A DNA stretch of 64,000 nucleotides from Eutypella sp. D-1 (taxonomy: Eukaryota > Ascomycota > Sordariomycetes > Xylariales > Diatrypaceae). The first letter of the stretch is position 1; the number at the start of each line of letters is the position of its first letter. The notes under the pieces were generated by a model. That model did not search any database. It saw only the letters and a list, made by a program, of their open reading frames with translations, and had not been told where the DNA came from. Positions 1 to 12,857 of this stretch are shown here, in pieces. Both the position numbers and the translations under genes were made by a program. The stretch spans positions 992,001-1,056,000 of the forward strand of contig JAJTTP010000013.1 of assembly GCA_023313575.1 (NCBI GenBank), read 5' to 3'.

Positions 1-3000
1 TACCTACTTTGAGCATATATATAGACACCTCTTACCTCTTACCTCTTAACCTATATATACCTACGTATCTATAGCCCGCAGACGAAATGATCAAAACAGA
101 AAAAAAAAAGTCAATGGATAACTTCAAGCGTTCTATTTTTTTCGTGTCCGCTCCCCCGGCCCTGGCCGTGCTGTTTCTGTTGTTGTTCCCGCGCCTGCGC
201 GCAAGTGATATATATATATACCACCATGTTCGCCCTCGCTTCCTTGTAAAAACGTGACGAGTATGATGATGATAATGATACCTAGGCAATAATACATAGA
301 TAGGTAGGTATATTATATATGACTTCATGGTAACGGAACCGAACGTATTATCGAAGATCTTATTCTGCTGATATACACTCTTTCTCTTTACCCATCATCT
401 TCCCCTTTTTCTTCCCATGCCATGCCATGCCATGCCCATCCCATTCAAATTCCCTCTCTCACAAAAATGTTTATAGTAGCGAGAAGCTAAGTACCAGGGT
501 TCATTCCGATGGCGGGTTTCATATTCGGGTTCGGTTTTTATTTTATTTCGTTGCCCATCTATTTCCCTTATGCGGCCCGGACACATCTTTTTTCCTTCTT
601 CTTCTTCTCTGCATTGAAGAATTGCTACTAATTTTTTATTGCTATTAACCACCCCCCCCTCCGCCCGAATGTTCGACCGACCGACTGTTTGGAAGGGTTA
701 GCTCTCTATGTAGTATTGTAGTAGCTAGTTAAGTTATCCTATCCTATAGTACAGATGTGTAACTTAAGAGATTATGATTTGCTTCTAAGGCTCTTCTTTT
801 TCTCTCCCTCTGTTTGTCCGTCTTGCTTTTATTCTATTGTCGGAATTATTACTATTTTTTTCACGCACTGCGCGCGAGTAATATGCCCCGACGTCATGGT
901 CAGAACATACATATCTCATCATAACATACATCATCACACAGATGAAAACTACATACATACATACATACATCCCCAAGGAAGGTAGAGTGTACACCATGCA
1001 ATAAGTATCTCCATGAAAAGAGAGAGAGAGAGAGAGAAAAAAGAAAGTCCTGTCCGCCGAGGCGATCCCCTGCCCCCGCCTCCCTCCCCCCAAACCATTC
1101 CTCCTTTCCCATTTTACGTTTCGGTCTGGCTATAAGGATTAGTGAGTTGCGCTGCGCGCGTGTCCAGTCCGCCAGTCTCCCCGGCCTTTCCAAGCTCTCT
1201 CTCCGCCGCCGCACGGTTCTTCGTGTATGTATGTATGTATATGTATGTGTGAAAGCGTGAGGGGGCCCGGGCCCTCCCAATCAGATAATAATAGTAAGGG
1301 AATCCTTAACAGATATGATAATAGGTAAGATGGCACGGGTAGTACACCCCCCGTCCCCCCAGACAGACAAGAAATACATACATGATCTCGACAGCCTAAT
1401 AAGAACCCTGAACCCTGGGTAGGCTGATTTGGTACGTGCTAACATGCTAAATGAACTGACTGATCTGCCACTACTACCGTACCGTACATATCCCATCCAT
1501 CCATCCCACAATGGAAATGGGGGGGTGTGTGTTGCTATGTATAGTAAAGTAAGTAAACCTTGTGTGGTCAAAGGGTTCGTTCCAATCCATGGCTCGGATA
1601 GGCTGGTTGCTAAGGTAAAGGTTAAGTTATCTACCTACCTCAATATGCATGTATGGATGGATGTAGTCTGTCACACATTTCTTCACATGAGAAGTATCTA
1701 AGCGTGTTTGTGTATCGGTATGTTAAGTAGGTATGTATTTCGGCAATACCAGGTGGTGGTGGGTCGCGGGCGCCGCGCCGTTCTCGACGCCGTCCCTGGA
1801 ACGGCGGGCTCGGCAAGGGGGGTGGGGAGGTGGTTAAGTTACAGACAATCCAAATTCCCTTAAAGTAGTGTAGGAGATGGAGACGAAACGAACTAATAGT
1901 CGGTAACTCTTTACCATCTACACCTTACCCATCGAGGTTTCGTTGGGCATCAATCTATGTATCCGGGTACATTTGTCCGTCTATCTATCTATGTCTATTT
2001 CAAGTCGTAAACTTCGCGCGCTCTTTCTTTCTTTCTTCTTTTCAAACGGCTTGTGTCCTCTCTGATCGTTGTTTATTACCCTTGAAACGAAAATTTTCCA
2101 TGTACGACCCGCTTGGCCGAAGGGATTGCGGAGGGAAAACACAGACCAGTAGCTTGCGTGCGACTTGATGCATATAACGATAATGTATGGCTTCGGAACC
2201 GCTAGATTCTTTTTTGAAGATTGCTGTCCGCCTTTCTCACCTGCAGATTTGCCGGCTTACATGAACCAAAAAGGGGAGGGGGGACCGGCTGCTTTAGGGG
2301 TTAGGTGTAGCTATGAAATAGATCCTCTTGACATGTGCAGCTAGAACAAGCAGTTCAGCTTGGCTTCTCTCTCCTTTTCTCTCTCTTTCTTCTCACCTAT
2401 ATGGCCCTACCCACCTCGCTTCAGCTTGAGTTCCCTTGGCTCACGGGTACTATCATCGTCATTTAATGCCCGTGTCCCGAAGTCCAAGTCTCGGCATGTT
2501 TACGGTCCGCCCTTTCGCCGACGCGCGCCCAGGTTCTGCCCTTTTTCCATGAATATCTATGCATGTATCTGCCTTAAAAGGACTTGGCTGGACGAAGTGG
2601 GGTTAGACCGACTGCCTGTTTACTTAATAAGCCGACACCTATATCATTAAGCCGGTTCGAATATCCGATATGTATATTATTAGCCATGCAGGTGTGCAAG
2701 CAAGCAAGCAAGCAGACGAGATCCTTTACGTGGCAGGGTGGGTAACGCAGTGTAAAAGTGTATATAACCCTATATGAACTAACTACCTAACGAACAAGTC
2801 CGCAAGCGTGTCGGCGAAACTGCCGAGCATTGTCGAGGATCCGATGCTATCTTAGTAGTAGTTATTCAAATGGGCTAGGTAAGCTAAGGGCGCCGGGGAC
2901 GTGCGGCCGCCGTGCGCCGGACCTTGTCTAACGTTTGGCACCGCGGCTCTCTTTCCGTCCCGGCATGTGCCGTCGGTGGGAGTTCCCATAAAGTAAGCCT

Positions 3001-4700
3001 TTGGTTTTTTTTTTCTTCACAAAAGGGGGGGGGGCGGCGTGGGCGCCAGTAGAACATGTGTGTATATATACGCGCGTTGCGCCGCATTCCAGCCACACCG
3101 TGCCGTACATGTAGACGTTGAATATATATATACTATGTATACATATTCGGTACGTACGCACGCACGCACGCAACGCACATGGTGCATGGCAGCCAAGCGC
3201 AAAAGCTATATGTCTCACTTCGGAGCTAGGGGACGGAGTTTAGACAAGACGAAAAAGAAAAAAGGTCCCTTTTCCTCCCGGCCTCTCGGGTCTGTAAGTG
3301 CTCCTAATAGGCAGTGGCCATGCCGGCGCCGTTGCTAGGCTTCTTTCCTTCGCCCTCTCCCTGCCCCGGCCGACACAGGCGGCTGTTGGTGATTACTTAT
3401 CAAGATGCGCGCGCGGGCGCTGACCTCGCTTCCCCGGACCTTCGTAGGTTACATACGGAACATACGCGCGCCGCGTCGTTAGCCGCGTCGTGTTAGTCAG
3501 GGGACAGGGACTGAGTTGAGTGAAGCTATATACGCAGAGTAGGAGGGAGGGCCCTGCGTATGCGGCGCATCGCGAGGTTTGACGTAAGATCTGCCTGCAT
3601 GTTAACGTAGTCAATATATGTGACGTCCCTGTGATAACACCCAGATTGTACTTATATACGTACCATATTAGACGAGACTAAGACGTATATAGACATGGAT
3701 AGGAGCCGCTGCGGTTCCGCAGCACGCCCGGCTACCCACCCACGTATATCTGCGAGCTTATGTACTACGCATACGCATGGCTGTGTATTATATATACATA
3801 TTTGTCTCTTTTTTCTTGGTGGTATGTCTTGACCTCCGGTAGGTCTAAGTCGGCGGACAGTATAGATATCCGCTCTCCTTCTGCTCTTCTTTTCACGCCC
3901 ACGGAAGGCAATCCTACAAACCTACGACTATTCATCGAGCATCATGATCTATAGAAACAATGTGGTAAACTTCGATTTACGGCGAGAGATACGAAGTGAT
4001 GATTAACTAGTACTTAGTAAATAACAACTCTTTTTATCCTAACATGGACTCCCTAGGTAGACTGCTAGACCAAAGGGGACAGGTAGGTCAATACCCACCA
4101 ACTAACTCATAGCGCGGGCTCCAGCCTAGACTACCTCCAACCTAGCCTAGATAGGGCTTGGGTTCGTTAAGAAGGGCCCCTCATCGAGATGGATAAGGAG
4201 GGTGAAAGGCGGGCATGGAACAGGGGATCCCTACCTCCTCCCCATCCGCCGGAACTCGGGTCAACTTCCGGGGACGCAGCTAAGTTACCTGCAGTCTGGT
4301 ATGCTGCGGTCTGTGCGGCCCCCGTCCCTGTGCCTGTATGTCAAGTACTGTGTATGTATTCTTCCAAAATTTATCCCTTCCCTCGCTACTCACCTTGAGC
4401 CTGTCTGGTTGACCGGTAGGTTTGCCCACGAGCGTTAGAATCTACTCCTTGCTGGGAACGTGTAATCCTCACGAGTTCTTCCTAAGCTTATATAGCATTC
4501 GCAGATCACACGGGTCTTTCGTTCGGCTGACTTGCTGACCTCGCCAGCGGCATCGTTCGTGCAAAGTTACGGTGTGGGAGTTTAAAGCTGCTCCCTAAAT
4601 AGTTTGTCCTTTGATTCTCACTGGTTATCAGCATACTCTGCTTTTTACATAGTAATGGGTATGTTTTGACAATTTTATAGCGCTTACCGACGCGACGGCG
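1..4700. other. Gene-poor left arm, microsatellite-rich
   Basis: No reading frame longer than about 126 codons, and none has a recognisable motif or supporting splice structure. The stretch is full of short tandem repeats: CCATG units near 415-435, CATA units near 950-971, AG units 1019-1037, GTAT units near 1222-1242, CAAG units near 2697-2714, a T-run then G-run near 3006-3036, and CGCA units near 3156-3172. TACCTA/TAGGTA motifs recur, as in many Sordariomycete intergenic regions. I see no telomere repeat array at the left end. Confidence 0.6.
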
Positions 4701-7700
4701 CTGGCTGGCAAGTGCTAACTACAATGTTACTATAGTATAGTCTAAGTAGGAGTTTTAGGTTGCTTAGGTGTTATGTATGCTTCTTCGAATCTTTTCATGG
4801 TGCCACCTTTAAGCCTTTGGATATGATAATCTGTAACCAGATACTAACGAAGGTTTATGTGTATCAATGCTTTGCTGCTAATTGCGTAGTCATTTAACCA
4901 ATTTCACGGTTAGCTAGTGGTTGGGCTTGTTTGTTTATATACACAAGTGTTATAGTCAAGGGATAGTCAAGGGCCTGCCATATTTCATGTTACATTTCCT
5001 TGTTTTGGAACATAAACTGATGCTATTATATATCGTGCTTATCTAAGTATTAGCTAGATGCTCACATAGTAACTACTCACAAACAAATTACAACGTGTAC
5101 ACTATCATTTACTTGTAATATACTAATTAGTATACAGTGGAAGATCGCTCTCATACCTGACCGCAAGCGCAGACCCTCTCAACCCCCAACAAGCCCCATT
5201 AGATGCAGTGTTAAGATAACTATAGTATATCATTATATAGGGGCCAGTAAGTCAAGAGAAAAATCCATGTGCTCCCTCCATACTTACTTGCCATCTCTGT
5301 ATCGTATCCATCCCAGCTATATGTTCCAAAGACTGGAGAACTGAAGACATGACGAAATATATTTTTTTTTCCTTTCTTCTCCGCGGATATCTCCGACGCA
5401 GACTCCCGACGAGTAGGATGAGGGGAAAGTGAGGAGAAGAACCTTGAGGAAATCCTTTCTTTCCTAGACCAAGCACATATGATATGTAATGGACGTGTAC
5501 GTGCGTAGTCACTTGGACTTTTACATTTCACATCATACTGTACCTGTCACAACCCAGGCGTACACACGTGTTTGCTCTAGTCTAGTTACATGTTGCTGTC
5601 TATGTACCTACGCGCATAGCAAGTTAATAATTGCCCATAAGGAATATTGCAACCACATATTAACTAAAAGCTCTTATTGCGTACGCTCCAGCGGTCTGCC
5701 TCACATCTCTTCTCGCTGGATCCTTTTAAAACAGCCCTAACTTAGGCAGAGTGGCGTGACAGGCCCGGTCCTCCTCCCCCATCCGGCTAACGAGGGACGT
5801 TGGGATACGCTAAGTTACGAGCCGTCTATGCCCCCCGTGTCGCCCCGAGCGGTCGCACGTATGCTAGGTAATGCTCTAGTTACTAGCAACCGACTAATTA
5901 GCAGTAGCCTCATGCCTGGATATTCAGTTATGGGACGGCACTAAAGTGATCCCCCGGGGAGCCAATTACGTATACTATCAGGCCTGTAGGTATATGTTAG
6001 GGAGGGCGACTGAGGGCCGATACTCCCCTGTATCTCTTATAATATAGTGTACTTTACTCTCAGTCGAAACACCGAGTGGAAGGGTATCATGACCTGTTAA
6101 GGCGATGATACCGTCCCGGCGGAGACAGAACCGCGCCCGAAACGAAAGCCCAGGCCATCAAGTAATTAACTGCATCCCCTAAGAGGGCGCTTAACAGCCT
6201 TGTGGGGGAGTAGTTCCCCCTTAACTAAGCTGCTAGGTACGTGAGTGAATAATAAATGATAGAAACTATGATGAAGACACCTTTGCAAAGCCTCTATTGC
6301 TAGAGTGAAGCATGCGATCCCACGTTCATCTACATGCTAGCAAGTAGATCGATCTATCTAACCTTTGATTTCCCACGTCAGGATCATTGCGGCTGTAGTA
6401 CAATTACCTACGTGTACATCAAGTCCATGGGTGTATCGCGCCCAGCCGGCATACACGGTAGTTGGAATTTCTCCGTTTGGCCGATGCTCACCGGCTTTCC
6501 TCGGTGAGCGATATTTGTCCGTCTAATGGTTCATCAGAAACTTAAACCCCATATACGGCAATCACCAAGGGCAGGAGTTTGCGAGGCTCATGTATACGCA
6601 TGCTCGAACCATACCCATACTGAGAAATTGCCGCCAAGCGAGCCATGGCCTACGATGTTCGGATCCGAGATGTCTACCTATTTGAGCACCGTACACTAGG
6701 GGAGGGGATGTGGATAGACAGGTGGGACATGACAACTACAGCCGAGGCCCGCTGGGAGGAGGGGATGTGGATTCTATAATCGAGCCGGCATATGCGTGTA
6801 GGCATATTGGCAAACTGGGCGCCGCAGGACACGAGGGCCGACCTGTCAGCCAGTACACATCCCGCGATTCGGTCCCCGGGACCCGTTAATCATCACACCG
6901 GTCCCGCTTGACATCCCCATAAGGTGAGCGGGCGGCGGTACCAAGCGGCAGACCTGTGAAAAGGGCGGGGCGGTTCACCTTCACGATAGCTGCATACTTT
7001 GGGAAGCATGGAGAGATCGGAGGGCGGATGATTCGCGGCGCTTATTGGCGCCGGCCCCATCTACGAGCCCTATACTCAATGTACACCCGGGCATGGCCGA
7101 TACATAAGACCTACCTTGTATGTTGGGAGGGGGCCAGTCGATATGCACGCCGCCGTGTGCATGCATGATGCATATGCGCATCTATGGAACCGCATTAGGT
7201 GGCGTTTTTGCATGGGCGCTACCGTCTACATTCAATGGTAGATAATACAGGTGCAAGATAACTACATGGGAGGATCGCGGGATTCCTCATCCATATACCC
7301 CGGCATCGTCGTCGTCGTCATCGTTCTGCATATACTACTTACTGTATGCAATTTAGGTTATCTAGGCGCCCGGGGGGTCTAGGAACGGCGCCTTGCTCGT
7401 TGATTTTTAGTTTAGTCAAAGGATGACCCCATCCAAGCGCCCGCGAACCGCGCGAGACGGCCGCGGCCGCGGCTCGTTGTTAGTGGTAATGGTCGTGCTA
7501 GTATGTAATTAGTAGGAGATCGTATCTAGTGACTAGTCTGTCGGCGGTTTTTGTATGTATATGGTGTTGGTCTAGAACAGCTTGCTCACTGGATGCCCCG
7601 AATGTCTTAGCGAGCCAACGGGAGTAGAAGGCCAAGTGATGCGGAAAATATAGTTGCGGATGTTCGTATCTAAACACATCCATAGACAGGGATTTATATT

Positions 7701-10700
7701 CTTGGAGTTACCTATGTATGTGCCCAGACAGTTAGCTATAGTTAGCTGGGAACCTTTCCTGCAAGTCTCTCACCATTTCCTGAATTACCCGACTCGGAGG
7801 GATCACACTGGTACTCGGAATGTTGGGAACTACATTTGCAGCATTCCTGCCGGTCTGTTTTCGAACTTCCCGAAGGAAAACTCGGTAGGGTATCCAGCTC
7901 AATAAGCGAGATGACGTGGATCTTGCCATGGTAGAGAGAAGAGGAGTTTTCTCTTTTCTCCCCCCGCTTCCTACTGTGTCTTTTCCCTTGCTTCAGTTGA
8001 GAAAGAGTGCCGAAGGCCTGCCGACTACATTTCCTTCCGAAAAGAAGAAAGGAAGCAGAAGGGTTACAAAAAGAACAAGGGGTTTCACAAGGTCTCTCGC
8101 TACTAGCCACAAATGAAAACATAACTCCGATCACCAAGTAGCTAGGATAATCCAGATCATGTTGCTTCGCTTGTGATCCCCACATCCCCGCACTTGTGAA
8201 GGGTTGGTCACAGTACATAGTAGACAGGCCAAAGCGTTAACCTTTTTGGCCATGTTTCTGTTAAACCGCTAGAGCTAGTAACTGACATTAACCTTCTTAT
8301 TGGGTTGCTCCGAGACCATGGATGCGGGTGGTCTGAACTGCAACCATATAAAGTTCCGACATGGGAGCGAGTTGCTGAACCCTGTCGGGTTTCTCGTGGC
8401 ACTGAACCCCCTCCGTTCCCCACGTGTCGATTGCTGCAGATAATTGGGTCAAGGCACCTGGGCGCTTAGCTACTCGCTTCACGCACACATATCTGTAGAC
8501 ACCGATTTATAGCACGATCGAGTCTTCTTTGATTCCATGGTATCACAACATAAAGGAAACAAACTGCTAGGCATGGTAACATCGCTACTATTATAATCCA
8601 ATACTTCATACTTTCACAAAACAAAAGTATACAGTGTTGGTAGTAACTGCGCCAAGAGGAGCGCATGTAATGACCCCTTCCTCCTGCTGTTTGCTCTTAA
8701 GGCTTTCTGCTCACAGGCCCTTGAATAATCCACTTGAGTTGGTCGTACATAGCATGTAACATGGCCCCATACTCACGCTATCAGAGGACAGCCACTTGAT
8801 ACAGCTCCGGTAAAGGGCATTACCATCATATTGGAGCCACTGTTTGCCGTCCTGCCCAGATCTACCGGGACCCTCCGTAGAACCGTTCAACAGTAGCAAG
8901 CACTTGTTTCTAGCCCAATGGCTATCATGACGTTCCTCTCATTCCTTTGAGTCCATAGAATGGGAACAGATCGAGGACATCGAGAGCTTGACCATGAAGA
9001 AAGAGTGTCTTTTTACCGCGCGTTGTAGAATCTTTAAGGGCATCATAGCATGACGCTTGGATGAGAATCCCAGTCACTGACGTCTCCGGGACCTACGAAG
9101 CCCTTACGCTGTCAACCATATATCAACGTTTGGGGAAGCACCCGTGACCCATCGGGATATGCAATTACCATAAATCAGCTCTCCCGACATCTCGGTTTCA
9201 TGAGGGTCCGTACTCGAGCTTTTAACTGAAGATATCTCTACGTAAGGGAGAAAACTGTTTGGGCTTCATGGACTCATTGGCCACCTTGTACCCTAGACAA
9301 TGGTCATAACAAGAGTCTCGCGTAAGATGTCGCGCAGATGGAAAATAGTTGCAAGATACTGGCCCGTCACTTACAATTACCTGCCCTAATCATCACAAAT
9401 CAAGGGTAGTAGCCGAGCAGGACTTTCGGAACCGAACCGCCTTTTGGGTATTTTGGGCGAGCAGAGCAGTAAGCGTACATACTGCGCTCCGATGCCGAGC
9501 ACCGGGGCTTGTGCCCATAAGCGTATCACTGGGCTTAAGGAGTGTTGTCGATCCCTTAACGTAACTGGACTGAGGAGCCTGTGAAGTCTAAGTTAGGTAT
9601 GAGCACTAGAGAGTGTCTATGTATTACATAGAGCGGTCACCTAACCTGGACTGAATGGGACACCTGCCATTGACGATACCGAGCGGTAGACCGCATGCAG
9701 TAGCTTACAGCATAGCCGTTTGTCACCTTATATCACAGGGTTAGCCATATGCGCCCCGTAGATCTGAATCTGCAGGCTTGAATCTAAGCGCACCAACGAG
9801 CAATGCTGGATATGCTTTCCATTTGAAGTGAGAAAGTGGGATACCGAGTAGTGGAGATACGTCCTTCACATGGGCATGAACTCCGTAAGCAGGCCGTTGG
9901 AGAGCCGCTGAGATTTATCATAGTTGCCAAGTATCCCCAAGGCCATCTCTCCGGGGTAGTCAGCACTAGATCGACCGCTTTCCCTACCCCCACGTTAGAT
10001 GGAATTGGAGGGGGGGGGGTGGCGCGGTGTACTGAAGAAAGGGGAGTAGCACTTGAGCACTCACAGCATAGCACCAGAGGCTATCTGTCACGGACAGAAG
10101 CAAAACCTTAGGACAGCTATAGGCACGCCCGTCACATCCACATTACCGTATTTCCCGTTTCGTCCGGCGTAATGCCTAATTGGGGAAGAGATACGAGCGA
10201 CCCCAGGGTGAGTTCGGAATCCATCGCCGCCGAGACTGGTAGTCCCAGGTCTTTTGCAGAAAAAGAAAAAGAAAAGACGTCACCATCGCTGGGTACGTAG
10301 GTATACTAAGCACACGTGTCCGTCTCCTATTTTTGCGGTCGATGCCTATCCCAGAGAGCATGATTAGGGCAGGTGTATAACCCACACATATGCGGACACC
10401 GTACATCAAAGACAGGCCAGGCGGAGCGTCCACAGAGGTCTACCCTAGCTGGTGCTGACACTCCGGCCGAACACGTACACAAGATCCGGCCGAATAAACC
10501 TATCAAGGTTTGGCTGGGGTGTGAAAAGGCAGGCAAGTTGTCCCGTAGGTAAGGTTAGTGTTAGGTTGGGCATTACATGTCCGTCCGCGCTAACGGACCG
10601 AGCCGGCTGGAAGGGGGTCAAATGTTGATTGAAATGTACTAAATGTGAGATGAGTTAGCGTGTCCGTGAAAGATCGCGGCTTTCTGCCTCCCGATCTGTT

Positions 10701-11750
10701 CGGGAAGGATGTGCGAACCCTGTCTGGAAGGATCTTGATGATGGGGGTTTTTATGCTTTCCCCACCGTTCTTCCCTTTAATAATCACTAAATTTATTAAG
10801 ATAATTCATCGGCGAGCAGGTGGGATAGACGGGCCTACAGGTTGACCTCGGCGGGTCACCGGCTGAGAGCGGAAGGAGGTAATCGGAGCCGGAGAACCTC
10901 AAGGAAAGAGCTCGATCCACTGGATTAATCTGTGCGGTATCAAGTATGCTGCTTACACAAATATTTACACTTTACTTTATCTCCTCCTGCTTTGTTGTTC
11001 TGTCCACGATCCTATTCCTCGCCCATCGGACCCGGGCTCCGGATCCCGACGCCATCATACCTGACAAAAGTGGGAAAACGACGGGGTGATGCCCCTCCCT
11101 CTCTCTCCGGCAGTTCAATAAACCTTATGTTTGTCGGTGCGGCTGCTACCATCTGTGAGCATGCATAGCTTGTGCGTGCATATGTATAATTCCATGGGCT
11201 ATTGCATGATGCTGCATCCCCGCGGCCGCCGTCTGCGGCCTACTTAAGATACTTGCATGCATATACAGACGGCCACGCCGACTGCGGGTGCATGCAGATA
11301 GAGCTAATGTGGTCACTATACTAACAGAGTATACTATAGAACATTGCACTACTTGTACTACTAAGCGAAACTCACGTGCTTACGTTGCAGTAGGTATTAC
11401 TATGTAAATACCTTAACGGGCTTTTCTCTGCGGCCACACTGCATGTCAGTCAAAGAGGATATCACCATAATAGCATGATATTTATTGATACTTTCTAGTG
11501 AGGCAGGGGTGGCATGATGTACTTTATGCATATATACGTGTATATACCACCTTGCAAGAAAGAAAGGCCCTGCTGTCTACGAGCAATATAGAGCGTGGCA
11601 GACAGGGCTATCTGCGAGATTCCCAAGGGGGAATAGGTGAGAACGCCCTCATCCATATTCTTGACTGCCGGATCAATGCCTGTGGATGGTTCCATCCACA
11701 CGCTCCTCAACTACTCTCTATTATTCTCTGCAGTGCACATATTTATCAGC

Positions 11751-12020
11751 TCATAGAAGACTAACTGATGGGAGGCGACTGCCAAGAACGACCTCGGGAT
11801 TATCTCTTCTAGTCCTCATAATGGCATCAATAGCTTTGGAAATGGTGACATAATTTCCAACCTCACTATCCGTCCTTGAAGATGTTGATGAGAACATTGG
11901 AGATCGTATCTTTGCCTTGGTCAATATAGACTTGCGCGACATCTAGTTCTCGCGCAGCGTGGATAACGCTGCTCTCAAATCACAGAAATCGGGAGTATTA
12001 TGATCGAGAACGTCATAGTT
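11751..12020 (-). pseudogene. Possible protein-coding relic, unknown
   Basis: On the minus strand this stretch reads as a mostly open frame that looks like protein rather than random sequence, from about 12020 down to 11751, with one TAG after the residues LRE-N near 11943. The piece after the stop is 63 codons and contains YVTISKAIDAIMRTRRDN. A neighbouring frame stays open across the same stop and reads LDVAQVYIDQGKDTISNV. I cannot name a family. It could be chance or the remains of a gene or transposon. Confidence 0.15.
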
Positions 12021-12354
12021 CAAAGGGGTGATGCGCTAGAAAAAGAGGCTTGACGCGGCCATCGTTTTCGTTAGCCTGCTTTCCTCTACTCAAAAGCCCT
12101 CCAAGTCCAAATCCCGATGTACGGGTTCAACACGAATACGGCAGTCAACTAGTAGCGTATATATGTATGGACAGAGTAACTGTCTCATTGCTCAGCAACT
12201 TCCATCTTAAGATTACCCTCCGTGCCTGTTCTTACGGTGGTGCTGTAAGTGGTCGTTTCGCAGTGGTCATTAGGAAGGGAGGTCAAAGAATAAGGAGAAG
12301 TGAAGTCCCCATACGGTAACTTCTCATCTCCAAGCCGCCACGGCTTTAGCTGAC

Positions 12355-12531
12355 AAGGCAGGCAGAGGTTAGCCTCGTTTATAGAAATACGGCACCAAGC
12401 AGAATGCCCTGACAGAGAGTGAGCAAGGCGAACTCACTGAATGGGTGGCTGTTGTCAAGATTGTCGCACGGATACTGGTCTACGCGTTACTAACGGAGTC
12501 TTACAAGTTAGCAGGGCGAAAGCGACTGTAA
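12355..12531 (+). pseudogene. Possible transposase helix-turn-helix relic
   Basis: An open stretch of about 49 codons after a TAG reads KYGTKQNALTESEQGELTEW and continues to LAGRKRL before a TAA. The pattern LTxxEQxELxEW resembles the start of the CENP-B-type DNA-binding domain of fungal pogo/Fot1 transposases. Nothing downstream gives the expected rest of the domain or a DDE catalytic core. If real it is a heavily decayed fragment. Family assignment is inference from a short motif only. Confidence 0.18.
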
Positions 12532-12857
12532 CCGACGTACGTCTGAACTGATTCACCGGGAGCCCAGTCGCCACGTATTCGCAGGCGAGATTCCGGAGCC
12601 TCCTGGGTACGCTTAGAGCCCAGCAGTGTTGATACGAACAAGCAATGGGATATCTACGTCTAAGTCCCGAGTTCTAGGAGCAGAGGTCATCTCTCCAGGG
12701 AAGGCCTAGAATATCACATAGTGGGTCATGTGAACGCTGTCAATATAAAAGTCGAAGAGGTCATCCGTATTCATGTGCAGCAATAACTAACTTTTTCGCA
12801 TATTTCGAGCTACTCTGGCCGCTGTCGCATGCCGAACTCATCAACATTCTCTTACAT

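Larger units (their letters stand above)
4701..12857. other. Unannotated intergenic stretch
   Basis: More than 8 kb of normal base composition without a convincing gene. Short open frames exist (for example 158 codons on the minus strand at 7742-8218) but have no motif, no codon structure and no splice partner I can identify. Two short stretches look protein-like and are listed separately (11751-12020 minus and 12355-12531 plus). I found no tRNA: the few TTCGA-type B-box look-alikes lack a matching T-stem or acceptor stem. Confidence 0.5.

Noticed and set aside
1..60. Telomeric repeat at the left end
   Set aside because: CTTACCTCTTACCTCTTAACC is only a short local repeat and is not TTAGGG/CCCTAA.
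7742..8218. 158-codon open frame on the minus strand
   Set aside because: No motif, cysteine and serine rich in a random-looking way, no splice partner, no coding-like neighbours.
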